A stretch of 64,000 bases of DNA from Neobacillus ginsengisoli (GTDB lineage Bacteria > Bacillota > Bacilli > Bacillales_B > DSM-18226), in NCBI RefSeq assembly GCF_030813055.1, contig NZ_JAUSTW010000004.1, forward strand, positions 539,553 to 603,552, written 5' to 3'. Both the position numbers and the translations under genes were made by a program. Shown here piece by piece: positions 47,427-57,808 of this stretch (positions are counted from its first letter, which is position 1; each line of letters begins with the position of its first letter). The notes under the pieces are model-generated. The model made no database searches. It saw nothing but the letters and a program-made list of their open reading frames with translations, and had not been told where the DNA came from.

Positions 47427-47657
47427 TTATTGACCATCCAAGTCAAGCTGAACATTTCTTTGCGGCGCAAACGTTGAAATCGCATGCTTATAAACCAGCT
47501 GTTGCTTTCCTTCTGATTCAAATAGCACGGTAAAATTATCAAAGCCTTTAATCTGGCCTCTTAATTGGAATCCGTTAAGTAAAAATACGGTTACGTGCGT
47601 GTTGTCTTTCCGACATTGGTTTAAAAATTGGTCCTGAATATTGATTGTGGTTTTCAT
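47427..47657 (-). CDS. hfq: RNA chaperone Hfq
   Basis: 76 residues with Sm1 ([25 protein letters not shown]) and Sm2 ([14 protein letters not shown]). The hexamer binds sRNA and mRNA; in Bacillus its role is modest. It follows miaA by 26 bases as in many bacteria, in one operon. Confidence 0.95.
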   Translation of the reverse strand: MKTTINIQDQFLNQCRKDNTHVTVFLLNGFQLRGQIKGFDNFTVLFESEGKQQLVYKHAISTFAPQRNVQLDLDGQ

Positions 47658-47683
47658 TTGTATATCCTCCTCTTTTATCTCTA

Positions 47684-48649
47684 CTAATATGTATTCGATT
47701 TTACTTGTAGCTTTCCTTCAACATAATGTGAAATTTCGGTGATTTTTTTTTCGAAATTCCAAGCATCTGTCATATCAAACCATTCTACATCCATTTTGTT
47801 ACGAAACCAAGTTAATTGCCTTTTGGCATATCGTCTTGAATTTTGTTTTAAATTTTCGACAGCCTCATTCATTGTAACCTTACCGTCAAGAAATTCATAA
47901 ATTTCCTTGTAACCGATCGCCTGGATAGATTGGCAATCACGTAAGCCCTGCAGATATAATTCTTTTACTTCCTCTACAAGCCCTTCTTCCAGCATCAAAT
48001 CGACGCGGTAATTAATTCGTTCATAAAGCTTTTCCCTATCCATCGTCAAACCTACGAGAGCAGTTTGGTACAGGAGATCAGGCTGCTGTACTTTTTGATA
48101 TTCACTCATGGTTTTACCTGAACAATGATAAATTTCAAGTGCACGAATGACCCTTCTTACATTGTTTGGATGGACTTGTAAGGCACTTTCGGGATCAATT
48201 TCCTTTAACTCCTGATATAAGGCATCATTCCCGATTTCCTTTACTTTTGCTTCGAGCAAGGAACGAAAAGCTTCATCTGCAGGAGCATCCGAAAATTGAT
48301 AATCAAAAATAACGGACTGGATGTAAAGACCTGTTCCACCTGCAATGATCGGCAGCTTTCCTTTCCCGGAAATCTCGCTTATTTTGGTTCTTACAAGATG
48401 CTGGAATTCTGCTACGGAGAAACTTTCGTCTGGTTCTTTAATATCTATCAAATGGTGCGGGATGCCTTCCATCTCACTTTCTTTTATTTTTGCAGTCCCA
48501 ATATCCATTTTACGATAGATCTGCATGGAATCCCCGCTGATAATTTCACCATTATATCGCTTTGCTAAATCGATACTTAACTTTGTTTTCCCAACTGCTG
48601 TCGGTCCAATGATAACTAATACTTTTTGTTTTGAATCCAATATTTTCAC
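47684..48649 (-). CDS. miaA: tRNA dimethylallyltransferase MiaA
   Basis: 321 residues. [18 protein letters not shown] (P-loop), [18 protein letters not shown] and [13 protein letters not shown] are present. It adds an isopentenyl group to A37 of tRNAs that read codons starting with U. It is the first gene of miaA-hfq. Confidence 0.95.
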   Translation of the reverse strand: MKILDSKQKVLVIIGPTAVGKTKLSIDLAKRYNGEIISGDSMQIYRKMDIGTAKIKESEMEGIPHHLIDIKEPDESFSVAEFQHLVRTKISEISGKGKLPIIAGGTGLYIQSVIFDYQFSDAPADEAFRSLLEAKVKEIGNDALYQELKEIDPESALQVHPNNVRRVIRALEIYHCSGKTMSEYQKVQQPDLLYQTALVGLTMDREKLYERINYRVDLMLEEGLVEEVKELYLQGLRDCQSIQAIGYKEIYEFLDGKVTMNEAVENLKQNSRRYAKRQLTWFRNKMDVEWFDMTDAWNFEKKITEISHYVEGKLQVKSNTY

Positions 48650-48840
48650 ACTGCCTTATTCCATTTTCAACGAAAGCGAATTCCCTTTTTCCGCTCCCGC
48701 ACCTTCATCCTAACACAAATTTAAAAAGCAGTAGAACATCAAACAAGTATATACAAAAAATTTCTTTTCTATGCATTTTAGGATGATGTATTTTCAATAT
48801 CCATTTCAAACCCAAATTAGATAAATTTTTCTTCCAACTT
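48650..48840. other. Divergent intergenic region miaA/mreBH, distal part
   Basis: AT-rich DNA without a gene. Promoters for miaA must lie here. Confidence 0.3.
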
Positions 48841-48936
48841 TACAAAACGATAACGTTTCATTACAAACTAGAAAAATTTTTCCGACATCATTACAATACG
48901 ATAACGTTTCATTTACAAACACCCACCTACCCCCCT
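48841..48936 (+). promoter_or_regulatory. mreBH upstream region: twin repeats and ACCCCC box
   Basis: Two nearly identical 28-29 bp repeats, TACAAaACGATAACGTTTCA and following TTACAAAC, stand at 48841-48868 and 48892-48920, 51 bp apart (about five helix turns). An ACCCCCC string follows at 48929-48935. In B. subtilis mreBH is under heat-inducible SigI, whose promoters contain an ACCCCC-type element. The repeats would then bind a regulator; WalR is one candidate because TGTAAT is present. Confidence 0.55.
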
Positions 48937-48997
48937 ATTCATGTTAGGCTTAACCGTAGCTTATCTTGTAGAAAAATAGGGGAAATAGGTGAAAAAT

Positions 48998-50005
48998 ATG
49001 TTATCTACTTTTGATATCGGAATTGATTTAGGTACTGCAAATATATTAGTTTACAGTAAAAATAAAGGGATTGCTCTGAATGAACCTTCCGTTGTCGCAA
49101 TCGATACTGAAACCAAAAATGTTGTAGCGGTTGGGATTGAGGCAAAAGAAATGATAGGGAAAACACCGGAAAAAATAGTGGCTATCCGCCCATTAAAGGA
49201 CGGAGTAATCGCTGATTATGACGTTACAACCGAAATGCTGAAGCATATTATGCGCAAAGCATCTAAGAAAATGGGCTTTGCGATTCGCAAACCTAATGTT
49301 GTCGTTTGTACACCATCCGGCTCAACAAGTGTCGAACGTAGAGCCATTCAAGATGCTGTTCGAAATGCCGGTGCGAAAAAAATTCATTTAATCGAGGAGC
49401 CTGTAGCTGCAGCCATCGGTGCAGGTCTCCCCGTAGATGAACCGGTCGCGAATGTAGTCGTGGACATCGGCGGCGGTACAACGGAAGTTGCGATCATTTC
49501 CTTCGGCGGCGTTGTCGCCTGCCATTCAATTCGAATTGGCGGTGACCGTCTTGATGAAGAAATCATCCAGCATGTTCGAAAAGAGTACAATGTGTTGATC
49601 GGTGAGAGAACGGCCGAAAAAATCAAAATCGAAATCGGTTATGCTCTGATAGATCATGAGGAATTGTTTATGGATGTCCGCGGTCGTGACCTAGTGACGG
49701 GATTACCAAAAACTATTAACCTTTCATCCTATGAAGTAAGGAATGCAGTGAAAGAATCATTATTGCATATTTTAGAAGCTATAAGGGCCACACTTGAGGA
49801 CTGTCCGGCAGAACTCAGCGGTGATATCGTTGACCGCGGTGTCATTCTTACTGGTGGCGGTGCATTAATGAATGGAATGGAGCAATGGCTTAGTCAGGAA
49901 ATCTTTGTTCCCGTTCAGCTTGCACCAAATCCACTCGAATCAGTAGCGATTGGAACAGGAAGAGCGCTTCAATACATTAGCAAACTAATGACAGCTACGA
50001 AATAA
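48998..50005 (+). CDS. mreBH: MreB paralog MreBH (cell-shape actin)
   Basis: 335 residues: [20 protein letters not shown] (phosphate 1), [18 protein letters not shown] (phosphate 2), [10 protein letters not shown] (adenosine). It follows B. subtilis MreBH closely, more than MreB or Mbl as far as I recall. It forms membrane filaments that guide cell wall hydrolase LytE and elongation. ATG at 48998 with AGGTG 6-7 bases upstream gives the same N-terminal length as MreBH; a GTG at 48989 is the alternative. Confidence 0.85.
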   Translation: MLSTFDIGIDLGTANILVYSKNKGIALNEPSVVAIDTETKNVVAVGIEAKEMIGKTPEKIVAIRPLKDGVIADYDVTTEMLKHIMRKASKKMGFAIRKPNVVVCTPSGSTSVERRAIQDAVRNAGAKKIHLIEEPVAAAIGAGLPVDEPVANVVVDIGGGTTEVAIISFGGVVACHSIRIGGDRLDEEIIQHVRKEYNVLIGERTAEKIKIEIGYALIDHEELFMDVRGRDLVTGLPKTINLSSYEVRNAVKESLLHILEAIRATLEDCPAELSGDIVDRGVILTGGGALMNGMEQWLSQEIFVPVQLAPNPLESVAIGTGRALQYISKLMTATK

Positions 50006-50015
50006 GGAAAATAGT

Positions 50016-50068
50016 AAAAGAACGGCCGCCTGTCAAGTTATTTTTAACTTAGGAGCGGCCGTTTTCGT
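50016..50068 (+). terminator. mreBH terminator
   Basis: AACGGCCGC and GCGGCCGTT pair outside an inner AAGTTA/TAACTT stem, followed by TTTTC. Confidence 0.85.
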
Positions 50069-50144
50069 TTTCGTAAACATTGTAGTTTTTACAAAACAAA
50101 ATTATTTTAAGGTCGAGATGTTGGATTAATTGAGGTATAGCCTG

Positions 50145-50265
50145 CTATTACTGGCGGATATGCCGATTTCATTTGTGAAAGGCTACTTTTATTTGCGGAA
50201 AAACCAATTTCATTTGCGAAAATGCTACTTTTATTTACGGATATCAGGTTTCTATTTCAAAAAGC
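50145..50265. repeat. Three degenerate tandem units of about 42 bp
   Basis: CTATTACTGGCGGATATG, CTACTTTTATTTGCGGAAAA and CTACTTTTATTTACGGATAT begin three units that continue with a TTTCATTTGYGAAA-like part. The stretch lies between the convergent mreBH and rpsR genes and encodes nothing convincing. Confidence 0.7.
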
Positions 50266-50294
50266 CACAATCTTTAAGAAAAGAGCCATTTAGA

Positions 50295-50327
50295 ACAAAA
50301 AAGACAGCCAAAGGCTGCCTTTTTACC
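50295..50327 (-). terminator. rpsR terminator
   Basis: AGGCAGCC and GGCTGTCT pair around TTT(G) on the minus strand, followed by TTTTTT. Confidence 0.88.
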
Positions 50328-50332
50328 GTTCA

Positions 50333-50581
50333 TTATTCACCTGCAACGTATGGTAATAATGCCATCGTACGTGCACGTTTAATCGCAACTGATAGTTTAC
50401 GTTGGTACTTTGCGTGTGTACCTGTTACACGACGTGGTAAAATTTTACCGCGTTCAGAGATAAACTTTTTTAGTAAATCTACATCTTTATAATCGATGTT
50501 TGTGATACCATGTGCTGTGAAGTAGCACACTTTACGGCGTTTTGCGCGTCTGCCGCCGCCTCTGCGTTCTCCCATTGCCAT
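50333..50581 (-). CDS. rpsR: Ribosomal protein S18
   Basis: 82 residues: [39 protein letters not shown] and [14 protein letters not shown]. It binds next to S6 on the 30S platform. GGAGG lies 9 bases before the ATG. In Bacillus rpsR normally follows ssbA in the rpsF-ssbA-rpsR operon near the origin. Here it directly follows rpsF, 45 bases apart and without ssb, in the mutSL-miaA neighbourhood. It may be a second, relocated copy. Confidence 0.95.
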   Translation of the reverse strand: MAMGERRGGGRRAKRRKVCYFTAHGITNIDYKDVDLLKKFISERGKILPRRVTGTHAKYQRKLSVAIKRARTMALLPYVAGE

Positions 50582-50626
50582 GATTATTTCCCTCCTTTAA
50601 ATGTTTTTGTATGGTCAGATCGTCAA

Positions 50627-50914
50627 TTATTCTGCTTCTTTAACAACAATATGGCGAATAATGTCTTCGCTGATTTTAGCTAGACGGGAGAATTCTTCTA
50701 CCGCTGCAGCAGGAGCATTTGTTTTTACGATTTGGTAGTAACCATCGCGGAAATCATTGATTTCATATGCAAGACGGCGTTTACCCCAATCTTTTACTTC
50801 TGCATTCTCAGCACCATTATCGCTTAGAATCGTAGTGAAACGCTCAACAAGAGCTTTTTTCGCTTCATCTTCAATATTTGGGCGGATGATGTACATAATT
50901 TCGTACTTTTTCAT
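50627..50914 (-). CDS. rpsF: Ribosomal protein S6
   Basis: 95 residues, the same length as B. subtilis S6: [41 protein letters not shown] and [14 protein letters not shown]. The start at 50914 has GGAGG 8 bases upstream. The sequence is well conserved and shows no decay, so the pair appears functional despite its unusual place. Confidence 0.95.
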   Translation of the reverse strand: MKKYEIMYIIRPNIEDEAKKALVERFTTILSDNGAENAEVKDWGKRRLAYEINDFRDGYYQIVKTNAPAAAVEEFSRLAKISEDIIRHIVVKEAE

Positions 50915-51029
50915 CACAGTCACCTCCTTTTGGTCTATGCGGCCTGTAAATAGGCAAGGAGCAATTTATATTACTCACAAGTTAAAACTATACCAGATTA
51001 ATTCAAGAAAGGCAAGTCTAAATCAAAAT

Positions 51030-51052
51030 AAAAAGAACTATCGCTAGTTCTC
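51030..51052 (-). terminator. Terminator of the 51054-51836 gene
   Basis: AGAACTA and TAGTTCT pair around GCGA on the minus strand, followed by TTTTA. Confidence 0.8.
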
Positions 51053-51053
51053 C

Positions 51054-51836
51054 TTACAGTTTTACTATTTTGGAGGGATTGTTAATTTTATAAGCTACTG
51101 CTACATCAATAACAAATTCTTCGGGAACATCCTTTCCTTTTGCCAGCTTCTTTGCTGCCACTTTCCCATCAAATTCCAACAAATCACCTGCTGCCAATTC
51201 AAACTTTTTTAGTGTTTTGCTGTGGCTGCACCAGGCATACTTAAGCTCTAATGGCGACTCTTTAACGATCACCACATCCTCAAGGACTACCACTTCATCA
51301 TTTTCCTCATTAAATGGATTATAGGTCATAGCAAATTGTTTTACCTTGCCTGTAAAATGCACTTTTTCTTCCGGAAGCTCCACTTTAGCAGGTCTCTCTT
51401 TCTTAGGTTTTGGCTCCTTTACTTTCTTCGGATTCGCTACCATTGCCTCTTCGGGTTCTTTTTTATGAACTTCCAAAATCGGTTCGGATTTTTCCGATCC
51501 TTTGTCCTCTTCTCCCCAGATGCTTTCTTTCCCAAAACTCGCTTGCTGCATTTCTTTTAAGTAGGCAGGATGAATACAACTAAGATTTCCATCTTGAAAT
51601 TCAATGACGAGTGTATTGAATTCTGTTTTCAAACCAAAAGTTTCGTAACCCTTAATCGTGACAAGACGTTGAATCGTCTTGTCCTTATACCAAAACTCCT
51701 TTTTCACTTCTTTTGTTGCAGATAATCCCCATTCCTTCATTTTTTCACGATAATGTTCCTCGTCGCGAAAAATTTCAAACTCCCCTTTGGGTGGTATATA
51801 CTGAATTTCTTCAGTTTGTTGCTGTTGGCTTAGCAT
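51054..51836 (-). CDS. Uncharacterised protein with charged linker (260 aa)
   Basis: Three parts. The N-terminal part (about 1-105) reads GEFEIFRDEEHYREKMKEWG and TIKGYETFGLKTEFNTLVIE. A Lys/Glu/Pro-rich linker (about 110-165) holds KVKEPKPKKERPAKVELPE. A C-terminal domain holds VHFTGKVKQFAMTYNPFN and EFDGKVAAKKLAKGKDVP. No membrane segment or signal peptide is seen. I do not recognise a family. The last part looks like a small beta-rich fold. AGGA precedes ATG at 51836; GTG at 51845 is possible. It has its own terminator. Confidence 0.7.
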   Translation of the reverse strand: MLSQQQQTEEIQYIPPKGEFEIFRDEEHYREKMKEWGLSATKEVKKEFWYKDKTIQRLVTIKGYETFGLKTEFNTLVIEFQDGNLSCIHPAYLKEMQQASFGKESIWGEEDKGSEKSEPILEVHKKEPEEAMVANPKKVKEPKPKKERPAKVELPEEKVHFTGKVKQFAMTYNPFNEENDEVVVLEDVVIVKESPLELKYAWCSHSKTLKKFELAAGDLLEFDGKVAAKKLAKGKDVPEEFVIDVAVAYKINNPSKIVKL

Positions 51837-51909
51837 TTTTTTCACATCCTAATTTGATTCAAGCTATTGATATGATTATAACATTTTAACAATAATTTTT
51901 TGTCAAAAG

Positions 51910-51940
51910 AAAAAGCGATACCTTTTTAAGTATCGCTAAT
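51910..51940 (-). terminator. Terminator of the 51951-52415 gene
   Basis: AGCGATAC and GTATCGCT pair on the minus strand with a TTTTTC tail. Confidence 0.85.
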
Positions 51941-51950
51941 CTGACTCTTT

Positions 51951-52415
51951 TTACTCACTTTGTCGTTTTCTTAATCGGTTGAAGTAAAGAAAAATCGGTA
52001 ATGGGATGACGATAAATCCAAGACTTTTAATAATTTGATTTTTGGCACTTTCTTTCATCCGATTTTTTTCATCTTTTACAGTCTGATCATAATTAGCTCG
52101 TATTTCTGTTTCACTGATATTTTTATTTTCCGTTTTTCCTTGGTCATACATTTGTTTATAATCTTGATAATTTTGATAATAGCTAGGCGGGCTAATTAAA
52201 TCTGCCGCTGCCATAAATATCGAAATCCCTCCGCCAATCACCATCATAAGGGTTGCAAACAAGACTAAATAGGTATAAAGATGACGTATCACAGCTTCTT
52301 CCCCCTTTTCTTTGTTTTTCACCGCATAAACAATTACAAAAATAATAATGACAACAGGTAGAAATGTACTTAACAGGGCAAAAGCGACCAAAAGTTCACC
52401 CCCTTTTTCCCACAT
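51951..52415 (-). CDS. Uncharacterised membrane protein (154 aa)
   Basis: Two N-terminal hydrophobic segments (LLSTFLPVVIIIFVIVYAV and LYTYLVLFATLMMVIGGG), a polar extracytoplasmic or cytosolic stretch rich in Tyr, Gln and Lys (YYQNYQDYKQMYDQGK), and a third segment near the end (SLGFIVIPLPIFLYF). It resembles DUF5671-type membrane proteins only loosely. It is monocistronic. Function unknown. Confidence 0.65.
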   Translation of the reverse strand: MWEKGGELLVAFALLSTFLPVVIIIFVIVYAVKNKEKGEEAVIRHLYTYLVLFATLMMVIGGGISIFMAAADLISPPSYYQNYQDYKQMYDQGKTENKNISETEIRANYDQTVKDEKNRMKESAKNQIIKSLGFIVIPLPIFLYFNRLRKRQSE

Positions 52416-52622
52416 TCTCTTTTTATATTAATATTTCAATTTCGTCTATTCATGCCAATAGCAGGGAAAAAACCCCTTTCATCTCCATTTTATCAAAAAT
52501 ACATTTAATTACCTTGGTCAATTTTGAAAAAATTTTAAATCATTAGACAGTTTGTCCGATCTCCTCTTTTAATTCTTAATAGACTGCTATCAGTAGTTTT
52601 TCAAATCCAAGGAGGGCTTAAA

Positions 52623-52899
52623 ATGTTAATTAGCAGCAATAATGATGATTGTTTAGATTGTAGCGGTAATGTGAGCAGTACCAGTAGATGTAATGGATGT
52701 GCTTGTGACCAGCTGAGAAGTTTACAAACAAATACAGAAGTGGTTGTATTTTTAGCGAGCGGTGTAATTCTAGAGGATGTTGTTTTTGTTACCTTCGACC
52801 CAAATAGTTGGTTCATCATTCTTTAATGAGCCTACGACAGAGCCGAATAGAATCATTGTCGTGGATTGTAATTTTATCCAAGCAATCCGTTTCGAAGCT
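52623..52899 (+). pseudogene. Cys-rich small protein gene with a frameshift
   Basis: AAGGAGGGCTTAAA precedes ATG. The frame gives SSNNDDCLDCSGNVSS, RCNGCACDQL and VVVFLASGVILEDVVFVTFD, then stops at 52824-52826. From about 52803 the neighbouring frame goes on with FFNEPTTEPNRIIVVDCNFI, QAIRFEAD and a stop. An extra base in AAATAGTTGG would explain the break; without it a protein of about 91 residues results. I do not know the family; spore-formers have similar short Cys-containing proteins. The break could also be a sequencing error. Confidence 0.65.
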
Positions 52900-52910
52900 G
52901 ATTGAATAAA

Positions 52911-52950
52911 TTGAGGGTTTTTCGGTTACTCAAAAAACCCTCTTTTTTTA
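52911..52950. terminator. Bidirectional terminator
   Basis: GAGGGTTTTT pairs with AAAAAACCCTC, with T runs on both strands. It ends the frameshifted gene and the mutSL operon. Confidence 0.85.
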
Positions 52951-52963
52951 TTAAAAAACATTT

Positions 52964-54883
52964 CTACATTACTCGTTTAAACATCTTCTCCATATCGTAG
53001 GAAGAGTAGTGCACAATAATTGGTCGCCCATGCGGACAGGTAAACGGGTCAGAAGCTTTACGCAAATCATCCAGCAGTGCTTGAATTTCATCATTACGTA
53101 AATGACGATTCGCTTTAATCGATGCCTTGCAACTCATCATGATCGCTGCTTCTTCACGAAGTTTTTTTATATCCACCTTTTTCATCGATAGGATCTGTTC
53201 GATCATGTCCTCAATGATTTCCTTTTCTTCCCCTTTTGGAAACCATTGCGGATGTGATCGAACAATAAAGCTATTTAGCCCGAATTCCTCAAGGAAAACC
53301 CCGACCCTTTCAAGCTCGCTTTGATGTTCAGTTATTTTAACATAATCATCTGTTGAATACTCAAAGGTTAACGGCACAAGCATTTCTTGTAGTTCAGACT
53401 GAACTTGGCCCACTTTTTCACGGAAATACTCATACTTGAGTCTTTCCTGTGCTGCATGCTGATCGATAATATACAAGCCATTTTCATTTTGGGCAAATAT
53501 ATAGGTTCCATGCATTTGGCCGATTGGGTATAGTCTCGGCACTCTACTTTCAGTTGGTGAGTGATGTTCGTTAGCTTCCCATTTACCGGAATCGTCCAAT
53601 GAATTAACAAATAAGTCATTTGAGCCTTCATCCTTTTCGTCGATAAAATCATCATTCGATTCATCGGATTGACCGGAAGGTTCGAAATGCTCTCCATCAT
53701 TATTAATCTTCATTTCCCTATGGCTCATAAAAGGTTCAGCCCATGGATGGCTTTCCTTAATCGCCTGGAAACCGGAACGTTCCATTTTTATCTCCTTTGA
53801 TTCATTTGCAGCCGGTGTTCCTTCATCAAGTATGAGCGTTGTTTGTTCCGACTTTGGAGTTTCTTTCTTTACAGCAGTGTAGGCGGTCGGGATTAGGATC
53901 TTTGATTTAAAAACATTTTTTATGATATTTGTAACAAGTTCATTTAGTTCTGCTTCTTTACTTATGCGGACTTCCATTTTTGATGGATGAACATTCACAT
54001 CCACAAGCAGCGGGTCCATCTCAATATTAAGAAGAACAATTGGGAATCTTCCTATTGGCAGCAACGTATGGTACCCTTCCTGGATCGCTTTGGCCAATGG
54101 ATAGTTTTTAATAAATCTTCCATTAATCATGGTTGAAATATAATTTCTCGATGCTCTTGTGACCTCAGGCATGGATGCATAGCCACTAATACGATAATCG
54201 AGCGAAACTCCTGAAATAGGGACAAGTTGCTTGGCAATTCCCATACCATAAATTGCCGCAAGTACCTGACGAACATCGCCGTTTCCGTTCGTTTGCAGCA
54301 GCTTCCGTTCGTTATGTATCAAGCGAAAGGCAACCTCAGGATGGGAAAGAGCCAGGCGATTGACAACATCCGTAATATTCCCTAATTCTGTGTGAATCGT
54401 CTTCATATATTTCAACCGCGCAGGTGTGTTAAAAAATAAATCGGTAATCGTGATGTCCGTTCCTCGTCTGCTCGAAGCTTTTTCAAACGCTTCGACTTTT
54501 CCGCCTTCAATAATCACTCGATTTCCAGTACCTTCACCGGTAGAGGTCTTCATCTCCAACCTGGAAACAGAAGCGATACTCGGCAGGGCTTCTCCACGGA
54601 AGCCAAGCGTCCGAATACGGAACAAATCATTTTCATCTTTTATTTTACTCGTTGCATGACGCTGAAAGGCAATGAGGACATCCTCTTCGTCGATTCCGTT
54701 CCCATTATCGGTAATGCGAATTTTCGCAAGCCCCGCTTCTTCTACTTCAATCTCGATTACGGTACTGCCGGCATCAATCGCATTTTCAACAAGCTCTTTC
54801 ACTACAGAGGCGGGTCGTTCGACTACCTCACCCGCTGCTATCTTGTTAGACAAAGCATCATCTAATTGGATAATCTTGCCCAT
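52964..54883 (-). CDS. mutL: DNA mismatch repair protein MutL
   Basis: 639 residues. ATPase motifs [31 protein letters not shown]; the C-terminal endonuclease motif [13 protein letters not shown] and the metal-site parts CKASIKAN and CPHGRPI are present, so this is a nicking-type MutL as in B. subtilis. The linker (about 330-440) is acidic. It follows mutS by 21 bases. Confidence 0.97.
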   Translation of the reverse strand: MGKIIQLDDALSNKIAAGEVVERPASVVKELVENAIDAGSTVIEIEVEEAGLAKIRITDNGNGIDEEDVLIAFQRHATSKIKDENDLFRIRTLGFRGEALPSIASVSRLEMKTSTGEGTGNRVIIEGGKVEAFEKASSRRGTDITITDLFFNTPARLKYMKTIHTELGNITDVVNRLALSHPEVAFRLIHNERKLLQTNGNGDVRQVLAAIYGMGIAKQLVPISGVSLDYRISGYASMPEVTRASRNYISTMINGRFIKNYPLAKAIQEGYHTLLPIGRFPIVLLNIEMDPLLVDVNVHPSKMEVRISKEAELNELVTNIIKNVFKSKILIPTAYTAVKKETPKSEQTTLILDEGTPAANESKEIKMERSGFQAIKESHPWAEPFMSHREMKINNDGEHFEPSGQSDESNDDFIDEKDEGSNDLFVNSLDDSGKWEANEHHSPTESRVPRLYPIGQMHGTYIFAQNENGLYIIDQHAAQERLKYEYFREKVGQVQSELQEMLVPLTFEYSTDDYVKITEHQSELERVGVFLEEFGLNSFIVRSHPQWFPKGEEKEIIEDMIEQILSMKKVDIKKLREEAAIMMSCKASIKANRHLRNDEIQALLDDLRKASDPFTCPHGRPIIVHYSSYDMEKMFKRVM

Positions 54884-54904
54884 CCCAGGTCACCTCCTAA
54901 GCTT

Positions 54905-57559
54905 CTAGCCCTTTAACTTTTTGTGCAGCTCGTACAGTAAATTAATAGCCTGAAGCGGTGTTACGTCTAATAAATCAAGTTCTTTAATTTTCTCTAAAAC
55001 GCGCTTTTCTTTAGAAGAGTGTTCATGCCTTTTCGGCTCTTTTGGTTCATCAAAAAATGATAGCTGTGCAGGTTGCTCCGAAAATGGTTCTTCCAGTATT
55101 ATTTTCTCTTTTGCAGGAATAGTTTTACCCACAGGTTTTTCTTGGAGTTTCTGCTCCTTGGTCATAGGCTCAGTCTGAGCATCTTTCTGTTCTAATGCTG
55201 TTAAAATTTCATTTGCGCGTCGAATTAATTCCTGTGGCAGCTCCGCAAGTTGTGCTACGTGAATCCCATAGCTCTTGTCAGCTGGTCCTTCTTTAATTTT
55301 ATGAAGAAAAACAACGTTCCCATTATGTTCAATGGCACTTACGTGGATATTCTTTAGCTTTGAAAGCTCTTCATCCAAAACTGTCAGCTCATGATAATGG
55401 GTTGAAAAAAGCGTTTTTGCTCCTATACGACTATGAATGTATTCAATAATTGCTTGGGCGAGAGCCATCCCATCATATGTTGATGTACCACGGCCAATTT
55501 CATCAAACAAAATTAAACTGTTTTGCGTTGCATTGGTGATCGCGTTCTTCGCTTCCAACATTTCAACCATAAAAGTACTTTGCCCGGAAATCAAATCATC
55601 TGCAGCACCAATTCGCGTGAATACCTGGTCAAAGATAGGCAGAACTGCTTCAGCCGCCGAAACATAACAGCCGATTTGCGCTAAGATCGCAGTCAAGGCG
55701 ATTTGGCGCATGTACGTACTTTTACCCGACATGTTTGGTCCCGTGATTAAAAGTACTTCACGATCGTTATCCATAAAGCAGTCATTTGGAACATATTCCT
55801 GGGAATTCAACACTTTTTCCACGACGGGATGTCTACCGTCCTTTATGACAACCCGACGTTCCGTAGAAAATTGCGGTTTCACATAGCGGCGCTCTTCACT
55901 CACTTGTGCAAAGCATTGGAGAACATCAAGTTCACTAACGGTTTTAGCTAATGCTTGCAAGCGCGGGATATGTTCTTTTACGGTCTCACGAATTTCGGTA
56001 AATAGCTCATACTCAAGCTCGCCGCATTTTTCTTCCGCTTGTAAAATTAACGCTTCTTTTTCTTTTAGATCCGGAGTAATAAAGCGCTCGGCATTGGTTA
56101 AAGTTTGTTTACGCTCGTACCGCCCTTCTTCTAAAAGGTGTAAGTTAGCTCTTGTTACCTCAATATAATAGCCAAAGACGCGGTTATAACCAACCTTTAA
56201 CGATTTAATACCTGTTTTTTCCCGCTCCTCACGCTCCAGCTGAGCAATCCAAGTTTTCCCGTTTCGACTGGCATCCCGATATTGATCTAATTGTAAGTTG
56301 TATCCATCCCGGATCATATTTCCTTCTTTTAATGATAGAGGCGGATTCTCTACAATAGCTTGTTCCAACAAATCAGTGACCACTTCACACGGATCAAGGA
56401 GGTCAGCAATTTTATTCACATCTTCTATTTGCATGCCGAGAAGCGTTTGTTTTAAAAATGGAATCTGCATTAAAGAGCGCTTCAATTGCACCAAATCACG
56501 GGCATTTACATTGCCAAAGGCAACCCTTCCGGCTAATCGCTCTAAATCGTACACTTCCTTTAATTTTTCACGAAGTTCCTGTCGTTCAAAATAATGATTC
56601 AATAGGACTTCTACCAAGTTGTGACGATGTTCAATTTCCTCCTGCTTGATCAAAGGACGGTCAATCCAGTGTTTGAGCATCCGACCTCCCATGGAAGTCA
56701 TCGTCTCATCCAACAGCCATAATAGCGAACCTTTCTTTCCCTTCGAACGAATAGTTTCGGTTAACTCAAGATTTCGTTTTGAATAGTAATCAATTTTCAT
56801 ATATTCATGAATTTGATAGGTGGTAACAGGCTGAAGATGGTCAAGACTTCTTTTTTGCGAACGGTACAAATAGTGAAATAGTCTCGCAGCGGTTTGCTTC
56901 AATTTATCCTGGTTTAAGTCTTCAAGCAAATGGGAAAAATTCATTTCTATTGAACTATTATCTTCAATCGAAATGGCGAGAATATCACGTTCACGCATTT
57001 TCTTTTGCAATTCCCCATCGAAGCTGCTTGCGATTACCACTTCCTTAGCACTCAATACCGCCAATTCATTTAAGACTTCTTCAAAATTATTTGAAAGCAA
57101 AGTCACACGGCTTTCACCTGTTGAGATGTCGTTATATGCAAAACCGTATGTTTGGTCATTAAAGGATGTAACAGAAGCAATATAGTTGTTTTCTTTATCG
57201 GAAAGTCCTTTGCCCTCCATCACAGTCCCTGGAGTAATCAACTGGACAACTTCCCGTCTAACGACGCCTTTTGCCTGTTTCGGGTCCTCGGTTTGCTCAC
57301 AAATAGCTACCTTGTACCCTTTTGAAATTAGCTGCTCGATATAGTTAGGAGCCGAATGGTACGGAACTCCGCACATTGGAATCCGATCTTCAGAACCACC
57401 TTCACGGCTAGTTAGTGTTATCTCTAATTCTTGCGATGCCTTAATGGCATCCTCGAAAAACATTTCGTAAAAATCGCCTAAGCGAAAAAATAAAAAGGCA
57501 TCTTGATAGTCTGCCTTGACTTGTAGGTATTGTTGTATCATCGGCGTATAAGCAGCCAT
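54905..57559 (-). CDS. mutS: DNA mismatch recognition protein MutS
   Basis: 884 residues. Mismatch-binding Phe-x-Glu in [15 protein letters not shown], Walker [15 protein letters not shown], Walker [17 protein letters not shown]. The C-terminus (about 800-860) carries a charged tail and the [19 protein letters not shown] tetramer region. First gene of mutSL. Confidence 0.97.
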   Translation of the reverse strand: MAAYTPMIQQYLQVKADYQDAFLFFRLGDFYEMFFEDAIKASQELEITLTSREGGSEDRIPMCGVPYHSAPNYIEQLISKGYKVAICEQTEDPKQAKGVVRREVVQLITPGTVMEGKGLSDKENNYIASVTSFNDQTYGFAYNDISTGESRVTLLSNNFEEVLNELAVLSAKEVVIASSFDGELQKKMRERDILAISIEDNSSIEMNFSHLLEDLNQDKLKQTAARLFHYLYRSQKRSLDHLQPVTTYQIHEYMKIDYYSKRNLELTETIRSKGKKGSLLWLLDETMTSMGGRMLKHWIDRPLIKQEEIEHRHNLVEVLLNHYFERQELREKLKEVYDLERLAGRVAFGNVNARDLVQLKRSLMQIPFLKQTLLGMQIEDVNKIADLLDPCEVVTDLLEQAIVENPPLSLKEGNMIRDGYNLQLDQYRDASRNGKTWIAQLEREEREKTGIKSLKVGYNRVFGYYIEVTRANLHLLEEGRYERKQTLTNAERFITPDLKEKEALILQAEEKCGELEYELFTEIRETVKEHIPRLQALAKTVSELDVLQCFAQVSEERRYVKPQFSTERRVVIKDGRHPVVEKVLNSQEYVPNDCFMDNDREVLLITGPNMSGKSTYMRQIALTAILAQIGCYVSAAEAVLPIFDQVFTRIGAADDLISGQSTFMVEMLEAKNAITNATQNSLILFDEIGRGTSTYDGMALAQAIIEYIHSRIGAKTLFSTHYHELTVLDEELSKLKNIHVSAIEHNGNVVFLHKIKEGPADKSYGIHVAQLAELPQELIRRANEILTALEQKDAQTEPMTKEQKLQEKPVGKTIPAKEKIILEEPFSEQPAQLSFFDEPKEPKRHEHSSKEKRVLEKIKELDLLDVTPLQAINLLYELHKKLKG

Positions 57560-57726
57560 AATGACCTCCGCATTTTCATCAATTCTAGTATCTTCGACAA
57601 ATTATTATAACATAAATGGGCGGTTCATTATTAGGAAGTTAAAAACCATCTTTTTATGATTGACATATATAAAAAGGTAAAAATTAACTATTGATTATTA
57701 AAGAAATTTAAATTTTTTAAAAATTA

Positions 57727-57754
57727 TTGACATGAGAGTGTATATGAATATAAT
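57727..57754 (+). promoter_or_regulatory. Promoter of the second glnA
   Basis: TTGACA (57727-57732) and TATAAT (57749-57754) with a 16-base spacer, 54 bases before the start codon. I find no good GlnR/TnrA box around it, unlike at glnRA. Confidence 0.75.
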
Positions 57755-57808
57755 AGATTCATAGTGATGTAAGCAAAGCTAACATGAAAAAGGGAGGAAT
57801 ATTCACAT

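Noticed and set aside
57660..57808. GlnR/TnrA box at the second glnA
   Set aside because: I searched for TGTNA-N7-TNACA around the promoter and found no acceptable match.
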